Source of the DNA: an uncultured Pelagibacteraceae bacterium
GTDB lineage: Bacteria > Pseudomonadota > Alphaproteobacteria > Pelagibacterales > Pelagibacteraceae
Reading direction: 5' to 3'
Assembly: GCA_902613755.1 (NCBI GenBank)
Contig: CACMIH010000005.1
Coordinates: 88,805-152,804, forward strand
Length of the DNA stretch: 64,000 nucleotides
In this document: positions 36,067 to 43,912 of the stretch, piece by piece
Numbering within the stretch: position 1 is the stretch's first letter
Layout of the letters: the number at the start of each line of letters is the position of its first letter
Notes under the pieces: generated by a model
Told to the model about the DNA's origin: nothing
The model's input: only the letters and a program-made list of their open reading frames with translations
Database searches by the model: none
Translations under genes and position numbers: made by a program

Positions 36067-37143
36067 TTATTTAAAAGCTAAATTATTTGCGTCAAATAAA
36101 TGACATTTATTTAAATCAAAACTTAAGCTTAAATTGTCTCCAATATTAGCTGAATTCTCACCATCTGTTTGAACAACTAATGGTTCTCCATCTTTCTCTA
36201 AATATAGAAATGTAGATGAACCCAATTTTTCAATTACGAACACCTTGCTATTCCAGCATTTTTCACCAGTATTAATTAATATATGTTCAGGTCTGATACC
36301 AATCTTTACACTATCGCCAGGTGAAACTTTATCTGAAGTTTTTGGAACAATAATTTTTCCTTGTCCTGAAATTTCAACTTCAGTTCCAGAGCTATTAGAG
36401 CTTATAACTTTAGAATTGATAAAGTTCATCTTTGGTGAACCAATAAAACCACCAACAAATAAATTTTCTGGTTCATTGTATAATTTTAAAGGTGATCCTT
36501 TTTGAGATACTATTCCATGATCTAATACAACTATGTCATCTGCAAGTGTCATTGCTTCAGTTTGATCGTGAGTAACATAAATCATCGTTGCATTTAATTG
36601 GTCATGTAATTTAGCAAGCTCTACTCTCATCTGAACTCTTAAAGCTGCATCTAAATTAGATAAAGGTTCATCAAATAAAAATACTTTTGGCTTTCTTGTA
36701 ATTGCTCTACCAATTGCAACTCTTTGTCTTTGTCCTCCTGACAATTGTTTTGGTTTTCTCTCCAAGTATTCTTCAATTTGAAGAATTTTAGCAGCCTCCA
36801 TAACTCTCTCTGTAATTTCTTCTCTAGATTTTTTTTCAATCTCTAAACCAAAAGCCATATTATCGAACACTGTCATGTGTGGATACAAAGCATATGATTG
36901 AAAGACCATTGCTATATTTCTTTCTGATGGTGGAAGATCATTAATAACTTGTCCATCAATTGAAATTGTTCCTGAGTTAACCTCTTCTAAACCAGCAATC
37001 ATCCTTAGCATTGTTGATTTACCACAGCCACTTGGTCCAACAAATACAGTGAAAGATTCACTTTTAATTTCTAAAGACACATCTTTGATTACATGTGTGG
37101 ACCCAAAAGATTTATTAATTTTCGAAATATTTATCTCTGCCAT
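36067..37143 (-). CDS. ABC sugar transporter ATPase, UgpC/MsmK-like
   Basis: 358 aa. Walker A GPSGCGKSTM, Q-loop VFQSYALYPHM, signature LSGGQRQRVAIGRAI, Walker B FLFDEPLSNLDAA, H-loop VTHDQTEAM and a C-terminal regulatory domain (GIRPEHILI). It is convergent with the glycoside operon, which has no ATPase. It is the likely motor for it and perhaps for other importers, since MsmK-type ATPases are often shared. Confidence 0.88.
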   Translation of the reverse strand: MAEINISKINKSFGSTHVIKDVSLEIKSESFTVFVGPSGCGKSTMLRMIAGLEEVNSGTISIDGQVINDLPPSERNIAMVFQSYALYPHMTVFDNMAFGLEIEKKSREEITERVMEAAKILQIEEYLERKPKQLSGGQRQRVAIGRAITRKPKVFLFDEPLSNLDAALRVQMRVELAKLHDQLNATMIYVTHDQTEAMTLADDIVVLDHGIVSQKGSPLKLYNEPENLFVGGFIGSPKMNFINSKVISSNSSGTEVEISGQGKIIVPKTSDKVSPGDSVKIGIRPEHILINTGEKCWNSKVFVIEKLGSSTFLYLEKDGEPLVVQTDGENSANIGDNLSLSFDLNKCHLFDANNLAFK

Positions 37144-37344
37144 CTTAAGTTAATATTATTTTTAAGTATTTATTAATAACCTCTAGTTTAAATTTAAGTT
37201 CTATTAAAATTTAAAATAAAAATAAATCTATATATAAAGGTGCACAACTAATATGAAAATTTAAAATACTATCTCAAGTTGTAATTTATCAAATATTAAT
37301 TTTAAAATTAATATATTTAAAATCAACATAACTAATATTTAATT

Positions 37345-37372
37345 TTTTCATTAATTATTTTTCTTCTATAAT
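37345..37372 (+). promoter_or_regulatory. putative sigma-70-type promoter of the GYD gene
   Basis: TTTTCA, a 16-base spacer, and a perfect TATAAT at 37367-37372, about 25 bases before the GYD-protein ATG, with taggagg in between. The rest of the spacer (37144-37344) is A/T-rich with nothing else I can name. Confidence 0.45.
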
Positions 37373-37397
37373 GTTACTTTATAAGTAGGAGGTAACT

Positions 37398-37724
37398 ATG
37401 GCTAAATTTATAGTAATGGGCAATTATACAGCTCAAGCTTTTAAAGGATTTATAGGTAATCCAGATCAAGACAGGGCTGCAGCAGCTACTGCTTTATCAG
37501 AGGCAGTAGGAGGAAAGATGGAATCTTTTATGATCACAAGAGGAGCTTATGATTTTGTAGGAGTTGTGAGTGGTAGTATTGGATTTGAAGGTGCAGCAGC
37601 AGTTAAGCTAGCAGTTGAAGCTTCTGGAGCTATAACAAATTTTACCATATTAGAGGAAATGGATATGGGTAAAGCTGCCGGCATGGCATCAAAAGCTATG
37701 GCTAATTATAAACCAGCAGGTTAA
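37398..37724 (+). CDS. GYD-domain protein
   Basis: 108 aa small protein of the GYD family: RGAYDFVGVVSG is the motif that gives the family its name, after a beta strand FIVMGNYTAQAFKGF. These dimeric ferredoxin-like alpha/beta proteins have no settled function. It is well expressed by sequence signs (strong promoter, aggagg ribosome-binding site, few rare codons). It ends just before a long hairpin that abuts moaA. No clear link to molybdenum beyond position. Confidence 0.75.
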   Translation: MAKFIVMGNYTAQAFKGFIGNPDQDRAAAATALSEAVGGKMESFMITRGAYDFVGVVSGSIGFEGAAAVKLAVEASGAITNFTILEEMDMGKAAGMASKAMANYKPAG

Positions 37725-37733
37725 AGCTAGATT

Positions 37734-37786
37734 TTAAGTTAATTCTATCATGATTAATTTTATTAATTATGATAGCTTTAACTTAA
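37734..37786 (+). repeat. long hairpin between GYD gene and moaA
   Basis: An outer stem (TTAAGTTAA with TTAACTTAA, 9 pairs), a 2x2 internal loop and an inner stem of 14 pairs (37745-37758 with 37762-37775, one G-T pair) close on a three-base loop. The 3' arm ends on the base before the moaA ATG, and moaA has no visible Shine-Dalgarno. It could end the GYD transcript, or mask the moaA start. It does not look like the E. coli moaA riboswitch, which is larger and multi-branched. Confidence 0.65.
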
Positions 37787-38779
37787 ATGAAAATGTTAAG
37801 AGATAGTTTTGGTAGGTCTTTTCCATATATAAGACTTTCGATTACCGATGTATGTAATTTTAAGTGTGGGTATTGTCTACCTAATGGTTATCAAGTTGAT
37901 AAGAGCGATAATAGAAAATTTCTTCACTTAGAGGAAATTAGACGTTTAGCAAAAGTTTTTTCAAAATTGGGTGTATGCAAAATTAGACTTACTGGAGGTG
38001 AACCAACGGTAAGAAAAGATTTTTTTGATATAATCAATATCTTAAAAAATGAAGCTGGAATAAAAAAAGTTGTAATTACCACAAACGGTTATCATTTAGA
38101 TCAAAAAGCAAAGATGTTAGTAGATAGTGGCTTAAACGGTATTAATATTAGTATTGATAGTCTGGATAGAAATACATTCAAAAATGTTACAGGTCATGAT
38201 CGATTGCCAGAGATTTTAAAAGGAATTAACATCCTACAAGATTTAAATTTTGAAAATATTAAAATTAATGCAGTTCTTTTAAATGGAATAAATGCATCAG
38301 AAAAAGATTTTGGGTCTTGGGGAGAATTTATAAAAAAGAACAAAGTGGATTTTAGATACATAGAACTAATGCAAACAGGTGATAACCTAGATTATTTTAG
38401 AAAATATCATGTATCTTCAAAAATTTTTAAAGAATACTTAAATAAAAATAATTGGATTTATCAAACCTTAGGTAAAGATGCTGGGCCGTCACTAAATTAT
38501 ATCAATCCAGAATACAAAGGGAAATTTGGAATTATAGCGCCCTACTCTAAAGATTTTTGTAGAAGCTGTAATAGATTAAGAATTACATCAAGAGGGGATC
38601 TTAGATTATGCCTATTTGGAAATACTGGAATAAGTATAAGACATTTATTACAAAAAGATGATCAAATTGAAGAATTACAAGATCTTATAATGGGTCAAAT
38701 GAAATTTAAAAAAGAATCTCACCATTTGGAACTAGGCGAAACTGGTTTAACTAAAAATTTATCTACCACGGGTGGCTAA
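37787..38779 (+). CDS. moaA: MoaA, GTP 3',8-cyclase
   Basis: 330 aa radical-SAM enzyme, first step of molybdopterin synthesis. N-terminal cluster Cys23-x3-Cys27-x2-Cys30 (CNFKCGYC), RLTGGEPTVRKD, C-terminal cluster CRSCNRLRITSRGDLRLC, and the C-terminal Gly-Gly required for activity. A second ATG six bases in is an alternative start. Neither start has a ribosome-binding site because the hairpin occupies that place. It heads a moaA-C-D-E-msrP-msrQ run with one-base overlaps. Confidence 0.95.
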   Translation: MKMLRDSFGRSFPYIRLSITDVCNFKCGYCLPNGYQVDKSDNRKFLHLEEIRRLAKVFSKLGVCKIRLTGGEPTVRKDFFDIINILKNEAGIKKVVITTNGYHLDQKAKMLVDSGLNGINISIDSLDRNTFKNVTGHDRLPEILKGINILQDLNFENIKINAVLLNGINASEKDFGSWGEFIKKNKVDFRYIELMQTGDNLDYFRKYHVSSKIFKEYLNKNNWIYQTLGKDAGPSLNYINPEYKGKFGIIAPYSKDFCRSCNRLRITSRGDLRLCLFGNTGISIRHLLQKDDQIEELQDLIMGQMKFKKESHHLELGETGLTKNLSTTGG

Positions 38780-39324
38780 TGTCAAAATTAAAAATTATAA
38801 ATCAAGAAGAACTTAAAGATTGGGCGAAAGAAATATTTCAAAAAAACTCTTTCAATATGGTTGATGTTTCTTCAAAAAAAGAAACTTTTAGAAGAGCACT
38901 TGCGTCAGGTAAAATTTATGTTGGAAAAGAGGTTTTTGATCTAATTAAAAATAAGAAGATGCCTAAAGGAGATCCTATTACTTTAGCTGAGGTATCAGCT
39001 GTGTTGGGTGTAAAAAAAACAAGTGAACTTATTCCTCTATGTCACCCACTTCCAATTGACCATACAGCTACTAAAATAATTATGAATGAATTAGACAGTT
39101 CATTAGAAGTCTTTTGCGTAGTTTCTGCAGTAGCAAAAACAGGTGTTGAAATGGAAGCTATAATGGGTGTTAACTCTGCCTTAATCACAATTTATGATTT
39201 AAGCAAAATAGTAAATCCACATCTTAAAATTGATAACGTAAAATTATTAATTAAAGAAGGTGGAAAAAGTGGATTATGGAAAAACCCTGATGGTCTCCCA
39301 GATTTTTTAAAAAATATTTTTTAA
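38779..39324 (+). CDS. moaC: MoaC, cyclic pyranopterin monophosphate synthase
   Basis: 181 aa. It completes cPMP formation from the MoaA product. LIPLCHPLPIDH and the block VSAVAKTGVEMEAIMGV with catalytic Lys and Glu are plain. MVDVSSKKETFRRALASG is the family N-terminus, here after about 25 extra residues. Its ATG overlaps the moaA stop and its stop overlaps the moaD start. Confidence 0.95.
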   Translation: MSKLKIINQEELKDWAKEIFQKNSFNMVDVSSKKETFRRALASGKIYVGKEVFDLIKNKKMPKGDPITLAEVSAVLGVKKTSELIPLCHPLPIDHTATKIIMNELDSSLEVFCVVSAVAKTGVEMEAIMGVNSALITIYDLSKIVNPHLKIDNVKLLIKEGGKSGLWKNPDGLPDFLKNIF

Positions 39325-39593
39325 TGAAAATATCAGTTGAACTATTTGGCGCAGCTAGAGAATTTAGTACTAAATCACATTTAGATTTTGAATTAATTGA
39401 AAATTCCTCAATAAAAGATCTTAGAAACCAAATGATAGAGTTTATTGATATTAAATTTAAAGGAAATGAAACTTTTAAAAAAATTATAAAATCATCAGCT
39501 TTTTGTTCGTCTGATGATAAAATTGTCTCAGACAATTATAAAATAGTTAAAAAACAAAACTTTAGCATTATACCTCCTATAGGAGGCGGTTAA
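39324..39593 (+). CDS. moaD: MoaD, molybdopterin synthase sulfur carrier
   Basis: 89 aa ubiquitin-like protein ending in Gly-Gly-Gly (PPIGGG); the terminal glycine becomes a thiocarboxylate that gives sulfur to cPMP. The start VELFGAAREF is usual. It is placed between moaC and moaE with one-base overlaps on both sides, so equal production with MoaE is likely. Confidence 0.9.
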   Translation: MKISVELFGAAREFSTKSHLDFELIENSSIKDLRNQMIEFIDIKFKGNETFKKIIKSSAFCSSDDKIVSDNYKIVKKQNFSIIPPIGGG

Positions 39594-40039
39594 TGCTACA
39601 TACTAAAATTATTGATGCTTCAAAAAAAGAGAAGATAGAAATTTCAAAAGCAGAAAATTTTTTAAATCAATCGAAATTTGGCGCTGTAATATATTTTGTT
39701 GGGACTGTAAGAGATTTAAATGAAAATAAAACAGTTACTGGTATTACCTATGATGCCAAAGAAAGTATGGTTATAAAAAGTTTTGAAGAAATTTATGAAG
39801 AAGCCGATAACAAGCTAAATATTAGAGAAAAAGCAGTATTTATTGAGCATGTTAAAGGATATGTAGGTTTAAAAGAAAAAAGCATCATTATTGGTGTAGC
39901 TTGCAAACATAGGGATCAAGCTTTTGTATTATCTAGATATATAATTGAAGAAATTAAAAAAAGATCTCCTATTTGGAAAAAAGAGCATTATGAAAATGAG
40001 GACAGTGAGTGGTTAAAAGGAATATCTCTAAATAATTAA
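39593..40039 (+). CDS. moaE: MoaE, molybdopterin synthase catalytic subunit
   Basis: 148 aa. GAVIYFVGTVRDLN, the central VFIEHVKGYVGLKEKSIIIGV and the C-terminal RSPIWKKEHYENEDSEW with catalytic lysines are family features. It works as a tetramer with MoaD to convert cPMP to molybdopterin. msrP begins one base after the stop. Confidence 0.93.
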   Translation: MLHTKIIDASKKEKIEISKAENFLNQSKFGAVIYFVGTVRDLNENKTVTGITYDAKESMVIKSFEEIYEEADNKLNIREKAVFIEHVKGYVGLKEKSIIIGVACKHRDQAFVLSRYIIEEIKKRSPIWKKEHYENEDSEWLKGISLNN

Positions 40040-40040
40040 A

Positions 40041-40946
40041 ATGATAAAATTTAAAAATTCAGAAATTACACCAGAGAATATTTATAAAAAAAGAAGATCT
40101 TTCATTAAATCTATAGGTCTTAGTGCAAGCACATTAGCAATGTCCGCTATACCCTTTGTAAATAAATCTTTAGCAAGTGAGAGAGATAAATTAACAAGTT
40201 ATAAAGACATAACGACTTATAATAATTATTATGAGTTTGGAACATCAAAGAGTGATCCTCATAGAAATTCTCAAATATTTAAAACAACTCCTTGGGATAT
40301 AACTATTGAGGGTGAAGTTGAAAAACCAATAAAATTATCTATGGAAGAAATCTCAGAAATGTTTATTTCTGAGGAAAGAATATATCGATTAAGATGTGTT
40401 GAGGGTTGGTCTATGGTTATTCCATGGATGGGTTTTTCTTTAAGTAAATTACTATCAAAAGTAAATCCAACTAATAAAGCAAAATTTGTTGAATTTGAAA
40501 GTGTGTATGACCCTGCACAAATGAAAGGTCAAAGATACCCTGTTTTAAACTGGCCTTACAATGAAGGTTTAAGAATTGATGAAGCCATGCATCCTTTGAC
40601 AACAGTAGTGACAGGTTTATATGGCAAGAAACTACCTAATCAAAACGGAGCACCACTAAGAATTTTTATTCCTTGGAAGTATGGCTTTAAAAGTGCAAAA
40701 GCAATTGTTAAAATTAAATTTGTCGAAAACATGCCTACCTCATCATGGATGTGGGCTTCGCCAAGAGAATATGGATTTTACTCAAATGTTAATCCCAATG
40801 TTGATCACCCAAGATGGTCTCAAGCAACTGAAAGAATAATAGGCGAAGGTGTTTGGGCACCTAGAGTAAAGACCTTAATGTTTAATGGTTATGGAGATGA
40901 AGTTGCAAGTCTTTATAGCGGCATGGATCTAAAAAAAAATTATTAA
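40041..40946 (+). CDS. msrP: MsrP, periplasmic methionine sulfoxide reductase catalytic subunit
   Basis: 301 aa molybdoenzyme (formerly YedY). A Tat signal with Arg18-Arg19 (KKRRSFIKSIG) and a cleavage region near SLASE send it folded to the periplasm. RLRCVEGWSMVIPW holds Cys119, the molybdenum ligand. It uses molybdopterin without an added nucleotide and repairs oxidised methionine in envelope proteins. It follows moaE directly, so the cofactor genes and this user are one transcript. Confidence 0.93.
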   Translation: MIKFKNSEITPENIYKKRRSFIKSIGLSASTLAMSAIPFVNKSLASERDKLTSYKDITTYNNYYEFGTSKSDPHRNSQIFKTTPWDITIEGEVEKPIKLSMEEISEMFISEERIYRLRCVEGWSMVIPWMGFSLSKLLSKVNPTNKAKFVEFESVYDPAQMKGQRYPVLNWPYNEGLRIDEAMHPLTTVVTGLYGKKLPNQNGAPLRIFIPWKYGFKSAKAIVKIKFVENMPTSSWMWASPREYGFYSNVNPNVDHPRWSQATERIIGEGVWAPRVKTLMFNGYGDEVASLYSGMDLKKNY

Positions 40947-40952
40947 ATTAAA

Positions 40953-41534
40953 TTGAGAAGATATTATAAAACTCTAGTTTTTTTTCTCTCTCTTTGGCCA
41001 CTTTATGTAATTTCTTATCAAATAATTTTTAATCAACTAGGTCCAGAGCCTGTTGATAGAATCATAAATCACTTTGGAGAATGGACTTTGATTTTTATTC
41101 TTTTGACTCTTTCAATGACACCGCTTAAGAAAATCACAAAGTCAGTAGAGTGGATCAAGTTTAGAAGAATGCTTGGTTTGTTCACGTTTTTTTATGCATC
41201 TATTCATATGTTAAGTTATGTTGGTCTTGATTACAGATTTGATTTTGAGCCGCTAATAAATGATGTTTTGAAGAAGAAGTTTATCTTTATAGGATTTTCA
41301 GCTTGGCTATTATTAATTCCACTTGCTATAACCTCATCTGAGAGAATGGTTAGACTGTTAAAACAAAATTGGAAAAAAATTCATAGATTAATTTATATAA
41401 TTGGGATTTTTGGTGTACTTCATTATATTTGGCTATCAAAAACAATATTTTTTAAACCACTAATATTTTTAATACTTTTAATTATTCTTTTACTTTTTAG
41501 GATTAAAATTACTAAATCAGTTTCTAAAATCTGA
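40953..41534 (+). CDS. msrQ: MsrQ, haem membrane subunit for MsrP
   Basis: 193 aa with six membrane segments, family of YedZ. It starts with TTG six bases behind msrP. His residues in SIHMLSYVGL, KIHRLIYIIG and LHYIWLSK are candidate haem ligands. It passes electrons from the quinone pool or a cytoplasmic flavin reductase to MsrP. The last 18 bases overlap the convergent mocA. Confidence 0.88.
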   Translation: MRRYYKTLVFFLSLWPLYVISYQIIFNQLGPEPVDRIINHFGEWTLIFILLTLSMTPLKKITKSVEWIKFRRMLGLFTFFYASIHMLSYVGLDYRFDFEPLINDVLKKKFIFIGFSAWLLLIPLAITSSERMVRLLKQNWKKIHRLIYIIGIFGVLHYIWLSKTIFFKPLIFLILLIILLLFRIKITKSVSKI

Positions 41535-42092
41535 AACTTTATCAAAATCTTTAAAGGATTTAAGGCTGCTTGTATTAATAAAATTTGTTCTATTTTTAAG
41601 CCTTTTAACCATAAATTTTGCTCCAAACTGACCTTTAATATTTTTAAATTTTTTTATCAAAGAAATATCAAAACCAATGGGATTACCTAATCTATTTTTA
41701 TAATTTAATGCGTGGACTAAAAATTTTTTAGTTTTTATAGATCTACAAATTTTATTTATATCTGATAGTTTAACAAATGGCATATCTGACTGAGCTACAA
41801 TAAAGCCATCGTCGTTTTTAGATACTTTTTTTAATCCCACTTTTATAGAGGAGGCCATTCCTTTTTTGTAGTTTTTGTTATATGTAAAAATAATCTTTTT
41901 ATTTTTTTTTATTATTTTTTTTACTTCTTTAAATTGATGACCAAGAACTATAATAATTTTATTTGCTTTACTTTTTTTTAATACATTTAGTGAATAATTA
42001 ATTAGAGGTTTTTTTTTATATAACTTAATAAGTTTATTTTCTGATTTCATTCTTTGAGATAGACCAGCAGCAAGTAATATAATTTTAATCAC
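41517..42092 (-). CDS. mocA: MocA-type molybdenum cofactor cytidylyltransferase
   Basis: 191 aa nucleotidyltransferase. LLAAGLSQRMKSENKLIKLY is the MobA/MocA NTP-binding loop, GMASSIKVGL and AQSDMPFV carry the metal-binding Asp, and RLGNPIGFD is the MocA-type block. It is the last gene behind cox and xdhC, and the Cox/Xdh family needs the cytosine dinucleotide form of the cofactor. So the MocA role is better supported than MobA. Unusually lysine-rich. Confidence 0.8.
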   Translation of the reverse strand: MIKIILLAAGLSQRMKSENKLIKLYKKKPLINYSLNVLKKSKANKIIIVLGHQFKEVKKIIKKNKKIIFTYNKNYKKGMASSIKVGLKKVSKNDDGFIVAQSDMPFVKLSDINKICRSIKTKKFLVHALNYKNRLGNPIGFDISLIKKFKNIKGQFGAKFMVKRLKNRTNFINTSSLKSFKDFDKVSDFRN

Positions 42093-42769
42093 TTTTTATA
42101 AGTTTGTGATACTAATTGGGCTATAATAGATAAAGCAATTTCTGGAGCAGATTTACCACCGAGCTTAATACCAATTGGTCCGTGAATTGAATTAATTTCA
42201 TCATTATTAAATCCAGCTTCGGCTAATCTTTGACATCTATTTTCGTGAGTTTTTTTACTGCCAAGTGCTCCAATATAATAAAATTTATTTTTTAATGCGT
42301 ATTGCAAAGCAGGATCATCTATTTTTGGATCATGTGTTAAAGCTATTAAGGCTGTACTTGAATTTGTTTCAATTTCTTCAAAAGCTTCTTTTGGCCATTT
42401 GTTAATAACTTTAATTTCAGGAAATCTTTGCTCAGATGCAAAATATCCTCTTGGATCTATGATACTAATTTCAAAATTTAAACTTTTTGCAAAATCAACT
42501 AAATATTGTGCAATATGCACAGCCCCAACAATAATTACTTTTATTGGTTTTATATAAGTTTCAACAAATATCTCAGAATTTTCTATAACGCCGTTTTTTT
42601 TTGATTTAAAAAAATTTTCTATTTCATCAGCATATTTTGAAAATTCTCCTTTTGGAGAAGTGCCAGGTAAATAAATTTCACTATCACCATTTTCTAAATT
42701 TGTAAGAATTGCAAACTCAGTTTTTGATGATTTTTTTTTTAATATTTCTTCAAGTGTTTTAATTTTCAT
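42089..42769 (-). CDS. XdhC-family maturation protein, Rossmann part
   Basis: 226 aa matching the C-terminal XdhC domain: VIIVGAVHIAQYLVDFA, IIDPRGYFASEQRFP, ALTHDPKIDDPALQYAL and GALGSKKTHENRCQRL. XdhC-type proteins bind and sulfurate the cofactor before it is put into xanthine-dehydrogenase-family enzymes. It overlaps its partner gene by one base and mocA by four. Splitting XdhC over two genes is common in alphaproteobacterial cox clusters. Confidence 0.85.
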   Translation of the reverse strand: MKIKTLEEILKKKSSKTEFAILTNLENGDSEIYLPGTSPKGEFSKYADEIENFFKSKKNGVIENSEIFVETYIKPIKVIIVGAVHIAQYLVDFAKSLNFEISIIDPRGYFASEQRFPEIKVINKWPKEAFEEIETNSSTALIALTHDPKIDDPALQYALKNKFYYIGALGSKKTHENRCQRLAEAGFNNDEINSIHGPIGIKLGGKSAPEIALSIIAQLVSQTYKK

Positions 42770-43098
42770 TAGTGTATCTGCTCAATATATACCGCTATCT
42801 CTCCGCCACATGCTAGACCCACTTCCCACGCGCTCTCATTCGAAACTTTAAACTCTATTTTTTTACAAGGCTTGTTGTCTTTAATTAATGACAGACATTC
42901 GCTTACAACTGCAGACTCCACACATCCTCCAGAAACTGATCCTGAAAAATCTCCTTTTTCGTTCACAATCATTCTGCTTCCAACTTGTCTAGGTGATGAT
43001 CCCCAGGTTTGAATTACTGTTGCTAAAACTACTTTTTGATTAGCGTTGATCCAATCTTGAGCTTCGTCTAATATTTTCTCATCAAATGAATTTTTCAT
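42769..43098 (-). CDS. XdhC/CoxI-family protein, N-terminal part
   Basis: 109 aa. VLATVIQTWGSSPRQVGSRM, GSVSGGCVESAVVSEC and GLACGGEIAVYIE are the XdhC/CoxI domain with its conserved cysteines, which carry sulfur or the cofactor. It lies 21 bases behind coxM and is coupled to the Rossmann-part gene. Together they make a complete maturation factor. Confidence 0.87.
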   Translation of the reverse strand: MKNSFDEKILDEAQDWINANQKVVLATVIQTWGSSPRQVGSRMIVNEKGDFSGSVSGGCVESAVVSECLSLIKDNKPCKKIEFKVSNESAWEVGLACGGEIAVYIEQIH

Positions 43099-43119
43099 CT
43101 GATAAAATATAGTTTCTAT

Positions 43120-43905
43120 CTAACAAGCATCAACGGCTTTTTTAGCCTGAGTGACAACTAAACTAGCTCTAAATTCTGCAGAAGCATGCATATCAGTGTT
43201 CATTTCTGAACTATCTAGATCAATTCCATCTATTGAAGAAGAGGAAAAATTACCCGATAGAGCTTTCGACATTTCTTTATCATTATAAACACATGATTTT
43301 GCACCAGTAACTGCAACGTTTACATCTGCTTTATGTTTAGCCACATATACTCCAACGATTGCATATCTAGATGCAGGATTAGGATGTTTTTGATAGCTAG
43401 ATTTTTCTGGTATTTGAAATTCTATAGCTTCAATTAACTCACCCTTTTTTAAAGCTGTCTCAAACATTCCTTTAAAAAACTTTGCCGCTTCAATTTTTCT
43501 TTCGTTCGTATGTATTGTTGCGTTTAAAGCTATACATGCAGATGGATAATCAGCTGATGGATCGTTATTTGCAATTGAACCACCTATCGTTCCTCTATTT
43601 CTTACTTGTGGATCACCAATTCCTTCAGCCAAACTAGACAATGATGGAATTGCTTTTTTAACATCTTTAGAATTTGAAACTTCAACATGTTTAGTTGCAG
43701 CTCCTATTGTAACTGATTTGCCGCTTACTTTTATACCACTTAATTTTTTAATATTTTTTATATCAATTAAATCTTTGTAAGTAGCCAATCCTAATTTCAT
43801 TGAAGGAATAGTAGTCATTCCTCCTGCTAGAAAAGCAGAACTAGATGAAGCAAGTTTAGATGCCTCTTTACTATCTTTTGCTGAATGATAATTAAAATCT
43901 TTCAT
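43120..43905 (-). CDS. coxM: CoxM-type FAD-binding subunit of a molybdenum hydroxylase
   Basis: 261 aa. FLAGGMTTIPSMKLGLA (Cox family AGGxS-like loop) and the second FAD motif TIGGSIANNDPSADYPSA are plain. It transfers electrons from the 2Fe-2S subunit to FAD and on to the acceptor. Third of the S-L-M operon, seven bases behind coxL. Confidence 0.88.
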   Translation of the reverse strand: MKDFNYHSAKDSKEASKLASSSSAFLAGGMTTIPSMKLGLATYKDLIDIKNIKKLSGIKVSGKSVTIGAATKHVEVSNSKDVKKAIPSLSSLAEGIGDPQVRNRGTIGGSIANNDPSADYPSACIALNATIHTNERKIEAAKFFKGMFETALKKGELIEAIEFQIPEKSSYQKHPNPASRYAIVGVYVAKHKADVNVAVTGAKSCVYNDKEMSKALSGNFSSSSIDGIDLDSSEMNTDMHASAEFRASLVVTQAKKAVDAC

Positions 43906-43912
43906 AAACCTC

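Noticed and set aside
37734..37786. Molybdenum cofactor riboswitch
   Set aside because: It is a single A/T-rich hairpin without the multi-branched core of the known moaA riboswitch.
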